Source: Anaerolineaceae bacterium 46_22
GTDB taxonomy: Bacteria > Chloroflexota > Anaerolineae > Anaerolineales > Anaerolineaceae
DNA: 6,076 nucleotides
Assembly (NCBI GenBank): GCA_001508595.1
Contig: LGHA01000079.1
Coordinates: 1 to 6,076, forward strand
Direction: 5' to 3'
The notes below the pieces were generated by a model. The model was given only the letters and a program-made list of their open reading frames with translations. It made no database searches and was not told where the DNA came from. Of this stretch, positions 1-6,076 are shown in pieces (within the stretch, counting starts at the first letter, position 1; every line of letters starts with the position of its first letter). The position numbers and the translations under genes are program-made.

Positions 1-444
1 CCGAGCGATTCTGTTCCTTCTATGGATGGCGGTTTGCATCTTTATAAAGAGATCGTTCCGGTTTCACCCTTGATTGCGAGCCGATTAAACCCGATGGAAT
101 TTTACGATCTGATTGTAAAGAACCCGACTTCTTTGCTGAGTCTGCCTTCAATTGCCTTCACTGAATTGCGTTTGGGCGAGCTGGCAGATGATCCCGAAGG
201 TGGTCAGATTGGGGATTTGCCATATTCAAACCTGGATCATCTTCGTGAAGTGCTCAAAGACCTGAAGACAAAGCCAGTAGCGACCAAAATGGTAGATCGC
301 GCCAGCCCTGCAACTTTTGCTTATCGCACTGTAAAGAACGGCTTTTACATTGGCAATGAATCTGCAATCGCCTTTTATCCAATGCCATCAAGCCATGAAT
401 TGCGAGAGATGAATTATCGTTGGTGGCGTTCTGCAAATATGTAA
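1..444 (+). CDS. C-terminal part of an unrecognised protein (5' end outside window)
   Basis: The frame is open from base 1 (seven codons before the first ATG at 22) to the TAA at 442-444, giving at least 147 residues. The reading frame therefore probably enters from outside the window, and the ATG at 22 (Met-Asp-Gly-Gly) need not be the true start; no Shine-Dalgarno site is visible just before it. The visible part is soluble in character: no long hydrophobic segment, no cysteines, mixed charged and hydrophobic residues, and an aromatic-rich end (YRWWRSANM). I do not recognise the family and assign no function. It lies 56 bases upstream of hppA on the same strand with no hairpin terminator between them, so read-through into hppA is possible. 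That it is a real coding region is likely from its length and codon-like composition; its role is unknown. Confidence 0.65.
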   Translation, partial: PSDSVPSMDGGLHLYKEIVPVSPLIASRLNPMEFYDLIVKNPTSLLSLPSIAFTELRLGELADDPEGGQIGDLPYSNLDHLREVLKDLKTKPVATKMVDRASPATFAYRTVKNGFYIGNESAIAFYPMPSSHELREMNYRWWRSANM

Positions 445-490
445 TATTTTTGTGCATTGATTATTAAGAGGCATCAGATTATCTACTTTC

Positions 491-495
491 AGGAG
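491..495 (+). promoter_or_regulatory. Shine-Dalgarno site of hppA
   Basis: AGGAG lies five bases before the ATG at 501, a near-ideal ribosome binding site that fixes the hppA start. It is the clearest such site in the window. No convincing -35/-10 pair is seen in the 56-base gap; a weak TTGGTG/TAATAT pair (420-425 and 442-447, 16-base spacing) is possible but poor. Confidence 0.75.
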
Positions 496-500
496 TAATT

Positions 501-2567
501 ATGAATCAAGTTTGGCTTTATATCAGTATTTTCGCGAGTTTAATTTCAATTGGTGCTGCCCTTTACTTGTTTTTCTGGGTCAAGCGGCAGGATCCCGGAA
601 CAGAAAAAGCCCAGGAAGTCGCTTCATGGATACGGGAAGGGGCACAGACTTACTTAAAACGATTGTATGTCGCACTCACGATCGTCTCATTGGTTTTGGG
701 TTTCATCATTGCGGTAGTTTTTAGCTTTGACCTGACCGAAGTAGCTTTAGGGAATGTGCAGATCACACCCTCAAGCGGCTTAAGAATGGCACTTGCTTTT
801 ATTAGCGGTGCGATTTGTTCGGCGATAGCCGGTTATATGGGGATGAGTGTTGCTGTTGAGGCGAATGTGCGAACAGCAACCGCAGCCAACGAATCCCTTA
901 ATAAAGCATTCAAATTATCATTTTATGCCGGCTCGGTAATGGGCTTAGCAATGGTCGGTTTGGCTGTCATTGGCATGAGCGTTATCTTTCTGATCACAGA
1001 GAGTGCAGACGCAGTGTTGGGTTTCAGCTTTGGCGCCTCAGCCTTAGCGCTACTTGCGAAGGCGGGCGGCGGCATTTACACTAAAACAGCAGATATCGCT
1101 GCAGACCTGGTTGGCAAGGTTGAGGTTGGTATCCCGGAAGATGACCCCAGGAACCCGGCGGTAGTTGCCGATAACGTGGGCGATAATGTTGGCGACGTCG
1201 CAGGCATGGGTGCAGATATTTTTGACAGCTATGTTGCATCCACGGTTGCGGTTATGCTGCTTGGTGCTGCGTCGACAAGTCTCTCATCACAATATGTCAT
1301 CCTTCCCTTGATTTTGTGTACCCTTGGGATCATTGCATCCTTGTTGGGTATTCAATTTGTCAAGGTTGGCAAGGATGGCAAGCCTGGAACAGCATTGAAC
1401 TTTGGAACAATTATTACAACAGTATTTTTCTCGGTGCTGGTTGTGATCCTGGTTCTTCTAACGGATATCAACATTGGCATTCTTTGGACAACTTTGACAG
1501 GATTGATCACCGGTGTGATCATCGGTTTCACTTCGGATTATTTCACCTCTGAGGGTCACAGGCCAGTCAATGAGACCGCTCGTGTTTCAGATTCAGGGGC
1601 TGCGATCACCATCATCACAGGTTACAGCTACGGTCTGGTAAGTATTGTGCCTTCGGTGATTGGCATCGCTGTGGCAACCCTGCTTTCTTTTTACATTGCG
1701 GAATCAACAGGTTTACCCGGAATTTATGGTATCGGGATCAGCGCCGTTGGCATGCTTTCGATCAGCGGTATGATCGTATCAGCAGATGCATACGGTCCAA
1801 TTGTTGATAACGCCCGTGGTATTGCGGAGATGGCAGGGATGGATCATAAAGTGATTGAAATAACCGATACGCTTGATGCAGCAGGTAACACTGCCAAAGC
1901 GATTACCAAAGGGTTTAGCATCAGTGCGGCAGCTTTGACAGTTTTAGCTTTGTTTGCTGCCTATGCTGAGGTTGTAGAAGCAACAGGCATTGAAATTAAT
2001 ATGAGCTTGCGTGATCCGATTGTGATAGCGGGTGTATTCCTTGGGGCGATGACGCCGCCGCTGTTCAGCGCGTTGACCATGCTTTCAGTGACGAAAAATG
2101 CATTTGAAATGATTGAGGAAATTCGCAGGCAATTTAGAGAAAATCCGGGTATTCTGGCTGGCACGCAAAAACCAGACTATGAAACTTGTGTTGGTTTGGC
2201 TGCTCAGGGGGCATTAACTTCCCTGGTTTTACCCGCATTTTTAGCTGTAGGTTTGCCGCTCCTGGTTGGATTTATCCTTGGACCCAATGCATTGGGAGGG
2301 TTCCTGGGCGGTGCAATTTTCACCGGTGTGATTTTTGCCTTGCTGATGGCAAATGCCGGCGGTCTTTGGGACAATGCAAAGAAGTTCATTGAAACAGGAC
2401 AGTACGGTGGTGTTGGTTCGGATGCCCATAAGGCAAGTGTTGTAGGAGACACAGTTGGTGATCCATTCAAGGATACTGCTGGACCTTCTCTTAACACTTT
2501 GATCACTGTCATGTCCCTGGTTTCTTCTTTGTTTGCGCCGATTATTGCTGCTTTCCACCTGTTTTAG
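501..2567 (+). CDS. hppA: K+-independent-type membrane proton-pumping pyrophosphatase
   Basis: Integral membrane enzyme that couples hydrolysis of pyrophosphate to two phosphates to ion export across the cytoplasmic membrane. The 688 residues match bacterial family members and consist almost entirely of hydrophobic helices (first at about 4-27). Substrate-site motifs are intact: GGGIYTK (189-195), DLVGKVE (202-208), DDPRNP (214-219), DNVGDNVGD (224-232), DAYGPIVDNA (429-438) and GDTVGDPFKDTAGP (649-662), which supply the Mg- and pyrophosphate-binding Asp and Lys residues. In GNTAKA (462-467), Lys466 takes the place held by Ala in K+-dependent enzymes; in this family that Lys marks K+-independent pumps, which are typically H+ pumps, so H+ transport is inferred. 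The membrane-gate position on helix 6 is Asp242 where many homologues have Glu. The start is set by AGGAG at 491. It appears to end its transcript at the terminator just downstream. Confidence 0.97.
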   Translation: MNQVWLYISIFASLISIGAALYLFFWVKRQDPGTEKAQEVASWIREGAQTYLKRLYVALTIVSLVLGFIIAVVFSFDLTEVALGNVQITPSSGLRMALAFISGAICSAIAGYMGMSVAVEANVRTATAANESLNKAFKLSFYAGSVMGLAMVGLAVIGMSVIFLITESADAVLGFSFGASALALLAKAGGGIYTKTADIAADLVGKVEVGIPEDDPRNPAVVADNVGDNVGDVAGMGADIFDSYVASTVAVMLLGAASTSLSSQYVILPLILCTLGIIASLLGIQFVKVGKDGKPGTALNFGTIITTVFFSVLVVILVLLTDINIGILWTTLTGLITGVIIGFTSDYFTSEGHRPVNETARVSDSGAAITIITGYSYGLVSIVPSVIGIAVATLLSFYIAESTGLPGIYGIGISAVGMLSISGMIVSADAYGPIVDNARGIAEMAGMDHKVIEITDTLDAAGNTAKAITKGFSISAAALTVLALFAAYAEVVEATGIEINMSLRDPIVIAGVFLGAMTPPLFSALTMLSVTKNAFEMIEEIRRQFRENPGILAGTQKPDYETCVGLAAQGALTSLVLPAFLAVGLPLLVGFILGPNALGGFLGGAIFTGVIFALLMANAGGLWDNAKKFIETGQYGGVGSDAHKASVVGDTVGDPFKDTAGPSLNTLITVMSLVSSLFAPIIAAFHLF

Positions 2568-2587
2568 ACAAGATTTTTACTTAAACG

Positions 2588-2619
2588 AAAGAGACGCCGT
2601 AAAAGGTGTCTCTTTTTTT
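2588..2619 (+). terminator. Rho-independent terminator after hppA
   Basis: GAGACGCC (2591-2598) pairs with GGTGTCTC (2605-2612) with one G-U pair around a six-base loop GTAAAA. Three flanking A-T pairs (2588-2590 with 2613-2615) extend the stem to 11 pairs, and a run of seven T (2613-2619) follows. It begins 20 bases after the hppA stop, so it should end the hppA transcript and isolate the small gene downstream. Confidence 0.9.
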
Positions 2620-2650
2620 GATTGAACCAAAAAGTTTTTACCAAGGAGCC

Positions 2651-2680
2651 TGAAGACAATCTGATCATCTGGGGTAAAAT
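2651..2680 (+). promoter_or_regulatory. Possible promoter of the 86-residue gene
   Basis: TAAAAT at 2675-2680 is a good -10 match (5 of 6), lying 37 bases before the ATG at 2718. The best -35 candidate is TGAAGA at 2651-2656 with an 18-base spacer, only 3 of 6. A promoter is expected here because the strong hppA terminator lies just upstream. The -10 is reasonable; the -35 is weak. Confidence 0.35.
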
Positions 2681-2717
2681 ACGGACAAACCATTAAGAAT
2701 TTCAGGAAAATCAATTT

Positions 2718-2978
2718 ATGTTTCGAGATTACGGACCGGGATTGACCGTTGATGAATTAATTGGCACGCCTGCATTCCACTTAGATCATCTTCAATTGCC
2801 GCCAGGAGAAGTTTTTGATAAGGTCAAATCCACTGCCAGAAAAATGGTTGAGTCAGGTATGGAATCATTTGTTCTTTCCGAAATTTGGGAAGATGGTTAC
2901 ACTGTTTGGACCAGTTTGAAGGATGAGAAACCGGCATTGATCACACCTGGTGGGCAATTAATTCGATCAATTGATTGA
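2718..2978 (+). CDS. Small unrecognised 86-residue protein
   Basis: I do not recognise this protein. It is acidic to neutral, has no cysteine, no signal peptide and no membrane segment, and so is probably a small cytosolic protein. The visible pattern is a short N-terminal segment (FRDYGPGLTVDELIG), an amphipathic helix around residues 32-48 (EVFDKVKSTARKMVESG), then alternating hydrophobic residues that could form strands (SFVLSEIW, GYTVWTSL, ALITPGG), which suggests a compact alpha/beta fold. The ATG at 2718 follows AGGAAA (from 2704) with about ten bases between, an acceptable ribosome site. It stands alone between the hppA terminator and the convergent minus-strand cluster, ending nine bases before the stop of the facing gene. 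Coding status is supported by the ribosome site, the -10-like box and a protein-like composition; function is unknown. Confidence 0.7.
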   Translation: MFRDYGPGLTVDELIGTPAFHLDHLQLPPGEVFDKVKSTARKMVESGMESFVLSEIWEDGYTVWTSLKDEKPALITPGGQLIRSID

Positions 2979-2987
2979 TGATGATTT

Positions 2988-3785
2988 TTAGATATTAATT
3001 GAAGATTTGATATCCTGACGTATATTTTCAGGGAATAAGGGCAGAATTCTCTTGATAAGCCTTGTTATTTCTGTAGATCGGCTGATAGAAAGACTTTGTT
3101 TAACAAAAAAGGCGGTTTCCGTGGGGGAAAGATCAATCAAAGTCTCAACCAGGTTTTCAAGTTCCTCCATGTAGGAAGAATCAGGCTTTTGAATAATTGG
3201 ACTTAATAGCCTAAATACCTGTGGGAAATTGTTAAAATCTGATCGTTCAAAGCTTGCTTGCAAACCTCGAAGACCATAAGCAATCATCGATGGATCTTTA
3301 TGATTTAAAAGGAATTGAATCAGGTTTTCCCATGCCCCAGGAAACTTGTTTTGAAGTGTCAGGGTCCCAATAGAAAGCAAATCGAATTTCAAACCGTCAT
3401 CAAGTTCGGGGTCAAGCCATTTTATTAAACGTGTTAAGATTGGGTCAGGTTCATCCAGGACGACATGCCCAAGCATGAAAATTGCCAATTGTTTGATTTC
3501 ATAATGCGGATCTGACCAAAGTTCTTCTGCCAACTCAAGTGAAGCCTGAGGGCTTTTTACAATCCGTGGTTTAAGGTCCGCATGGAGTTGACGGATGAGG
3601 GGAGGGGGAAGATGATACTTTTGGGAAACTGTCACAGATTCGGGCGTATCGCCCTGATGCAAAACTCGATTTGCATAAAGGCTGAATAGATCTTTCAATC
3701 GGCGGTGAAACACCCTGGGTGTGTGATAAGCCGTGACCAGTTCTTCAATTTGGCCCTTGATTCGGGCTGGATTTACAGCAGGCAT
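2988..3785 (-). CDS. Unrecognised helical-repeat protein, possibly AlkD/HEAT-like
   Basis: This 265-residue soluble protein is predicted by eye to be nearly all helical, with successive amphipathic helices from about residue 79 to 250. The segment LWSDPHYEIKQLAIFMLG (89-106), followed by ILTRLIKWLDPELDD (116-130), resembles the HEAT-like helices of the DNA alkylation repair (AlkD) family. However, the Trp/Arg-rich segment that carries the catalytic Arg in AlkD glycosylases has no clear counterpart (DPSMIAYGLRGL at 164-175), so glycosylase activity is doubtful and a binding or scaffold role is as likely. There is no signal peptide or membrane segment and no cysteine. The ATG at 3785 is the only standard start before an upstream in-frame stop, and GAGGG precedes it closely. 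It is the last gene of the minus-strand cluster, 72 bases after proS, with a hairpin in the gap. No clear terminator follows it. Function is not assigned. Confidence 0.75.
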   Translation of the reverse strand: MPAVNPARIKGQIEELVTAYHTPRVFHRRLKDLFSLYANRVLHQGDTPESVTVSQKYHLPPPLIRQLHADLKPRIVKSPQASLELAEELWSDPHYEIKQLAIFMLGHVVLDEPDPILTRLIKWLDPELDDGLKFDLLSIGTLTLQNKFPGAWENLIQFLLNHKDPSMIAYGLRGLQASFERSDFNNFPQVFRLLSPIIQKPDSSYMEELENLVETLIDLSPTETAFFVKQSLSISRSTEITRLIKRILPLFPENIRQDIKSSINI

Positions 3786-3812
3786 GGTCCCTCTGTCCCA
3801 TTCAAACTGATG

Positions 3813-3843
3813 ACCGGGGCAAATAAGAAATTTTTACCCCGGT
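3813..3843 (-). other. GC-rich inverted repeat between proS and the downstream gene
   Basis: ACCGGGG (3813-3819) and CCCCGGT (3837-3843) form a perfect seven-pair stem around a 17-base AT-rich interior. Three inner A-T pairs (3821-3823 with 3833-3835) may stack after one mismatch. It occupies the middle of the 72-base gap. On the minus strand it is not followed by a T run, so it is not a standard terminator; an RNA-stability or processing element, or a weak attenuator, is possible. Confidence 0.5.
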
Positions 3844-3857
3844 GAATAATTTGAATT

Positions 3858-5309
<1,452 letters not shown>

Positions 5310-5879
5310 TTATTGTTTATCTTGATTTTTGTTAGATTGTTCTTCCTGAAATTTAATCAAGATATCGAAACCTGTTTCAGGGTCAGGTGCAAAGCTGATC
5401 ATCTCACGGTTTTTTGGAGGAACATAATCTTCAAGTTCATTAAGGAATGTTTCCAGAACCTTACGCCACTCGTCTCCAATTAATATCAGGGGTTTGGGTG
5501 AAATTGAATTGATCACAAGCTGGTTCCAGGTCAGGCAGATTTCAAGCAAGGTGCCTATGCCGCCCGGGAGTGCAAATGCAGCATCACAGTCCTCGACCAA
5601 TGTATTCAAACGCTCTTTAAAACCCATAAATCGCCATTCCTCATCAACCCATTCATTGGGTTGGGTAGGGCGATAGGTTTCAATTGCTTCACTGGTGACA
5701 CCGATCACATGCCCTCCTGCTTCGCTGGCACCGCGAGAGGCGGCTTCCATTGTGCCCTGGTATCCACCTGTCAAAACAGTCATGCCTGCACTTCCCAGGA
5801 GCCGACCTAATTGATAGGCTTGCTGGTAAGCGTCAGACCCAGCTTCAGGGCTGGCGCCGCCAAAAACGCTAATCTTCAT
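5310..5879 (-). CDS. LOG-family Rossmann protein (putative nucleotide phosphoribohydrolase)
   Basis: A 189-residue protein of the LOG family (often labelled lysine decarboxylase-like or TIGR00725/TIGR00730). Members with the full motif cleave nucleoside 5'-monophosphates to free base and ribose 5-phosphate, in some cases releasing cytokinins. The N-terminal MKISVFGGAS strand-turn and GGYQGTMEAASRGA (38-51) form the nucleotide-binding Rossmann fold. The signature PGGIGTLLE (105-113) is intact, with Glu113 as the likely catalytic acid, and ER at 89-90 aligns with the conserved Arg of the usual MHERK motif, although the following Lys is Leu91. Activity is therefore plausible, but the substrate is not known. 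The C-terminal tail (QSNKNQDKQ) is polar and probably disordered. Its ATG overlaps the end of the MazG-like frame by 11 bases and its stop is 15 bases before proS, indicating one operon. A purine-rich AAGGA lies 13 bases upstream, rather far. Confidence 0.9.
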   Translation of the reverse strand: MKISVFGGASPEAGSDAYQQAYQLGRLLGSAGMTVLTGGYQGTMEAASRGASEAGGHVIGVTSEAIETYRPTQPNEWVDEEWRFMGFKERLNTLVEDCDAAFALPGGIGTLLEICLTWNQLVINSISPKPLILIGDEWRKVLETFLNELEDYVPPKNREMISFAPDPETGFDILIKFQEEQSNKNQDKQ

Positions 5880-6069
5880 TGGTATCCACTTTTCCTTCTG
5901 GGTCCGGGGAGTCTTCGCGCCATTGAAAATGTTCTAAAATTTCTGCAGCTTCAATGCTCAGAGAAGTCGCCAGATTCTTAGGAGTTTGGGGACGGGGACT
6001 GTTTGGATCGTACCATCCCTTTTCCTTTACAAATTGATGCATCCTTTGTGTTAATTCGTTAATATTCAT
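5869..6069 (-). CDS. MazG-like nucleotide pyrophosphohydrolase, C-terminally truncated
   Basis: From the ATG at 6069 the frame gives 66 residues; GTG codons at 6075 and 6072 are alternative starts and the true start could lie beyond the edge, which also hides any ribosome site. NLATSLSIEAAEILEHFQW (32-50) is the hallmark of small MazG-like/DCTPP1-like enzymes, which hydrolyse (d)NTPs to monophosphate and pyrophosphate for nucleotide-pool cleaning. Glu40, Glu43 and Glu46 lie in the first metal-binding helix. Usual members run to roughly 100-120 residues and have a second helix with an ExxD pattern (typically like EEIADVLIYLL) that completes the metal site. Here the frame stops with TAG after EGKVDTNED, and the following DNA is the intact LOG gene, so that half is physically missing. 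The product is thus probably inactive alone, or a gene fragment kept for coupling to LOG. It heads the visible part of the operon. Confidence 0.7.
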   Translation of the reverse strand: MNINELTQRMHQFVKEKGWYDPNSPRPQTPKNLATSLSIEAAEILEHFQWREDSPDPEGKVDTNED

Positions 6070-6076
6070 CACCACA

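Noticed and set aside
254..457. Minus-strand 67-codon frame at the left end
   Set aside because: It is antisense to the longer plus-strand frame that is open from the window edge, with a non-protein-like composition.
457..485. TTGATT and TATCTA as an hppA promoter
   Set aside because: The -10 matches only 3 of 6, and transcription would start inside or next to the Shine-Dalgarno site, leaving no proper leader.
2204..2558. Two minus-strand frames of about 100 codons antisense to the hppA 3' end
   Set aside because: Both lie wholly within the conserved hppA C-terminal coding region, and their Pro/Ser/Lys-rich products look like antisense artefacts.
2945..2956. CACC/GGTG inverted repeat near the end of the 86-residue gene as a terminator
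   Set aside because: The arms are only four bases with almost no loop and no T run directly after, so a functional hairpin is unlikely.

Overview
The window looks like ordinary chromosomal DNA from a bacterium of moderate, slightly AT-leaning composition. It carries an archaeal/eukaryotic-type prolyl-tRNA synthetase, a membrane pyrophosphatase with the K+-independent signature and a LOG-family protein. This mix, and the general feel of the proteins, suggests an anaerobic Chloroflexota (Anaerolineae-like) organism. That placement is an impression, not a proof. I see no phage, insertion sequence, CRISPR array, tRNA or rRNA.

Layout: positions 1-444 (+) hold the C-terminal part of an unrecognised protein cut by the window edge. 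Positions 501-2567 (+) encode the membrane proton-pumping pyrophosphatase HppA, with a clear Shine-Dalgarno site before it and a strong intrinsic terminator after it (about 2588-2619). A small unrecognised 86-residue protein follows at 2718-2978 (+), probably with its own promoter. It converges, with a 9-base gap, on a minus-strand gene cluster that is read from the right edge leftwards. In transcription order the cluster is a MazG-like fragment (6069-5869), a LOG-family Rossmann protein (5879-5310), prolyl-tRNA synthetase ProS (5294-3858) and an unrecognised helical-repeat protein (3785-2988). The first three are tightly packed (11-base overlap, then a 15-base gap), so they are probably co-transcribed. 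A 72-base gap holding a GC-rich hairpin separates proS from the last gene.

Functionally, HppA hydrolyses cytosolic pyrophosphate to energise the membrane. ProS makes pyrophosphate while charging tRNA-Pro. LOG and MazG family enzymes both act on nucleotides (MazG enzymes also release pyrophosphate). A shared pyrophosphate/nucleotide-housekeeping theme is possible, but pump and cluster lie on opposite strands, so it may be coincidence. The points most worth a second look are the MazG-like gene that stops before its second metal-binding half, the Asp in place of Glu at the ion-gate position of HppA, the degenerate zinc site of ProS, and the hairpin between proS and the helical-repeat gene. I did not find convincing evidence of a new multi-gene system.
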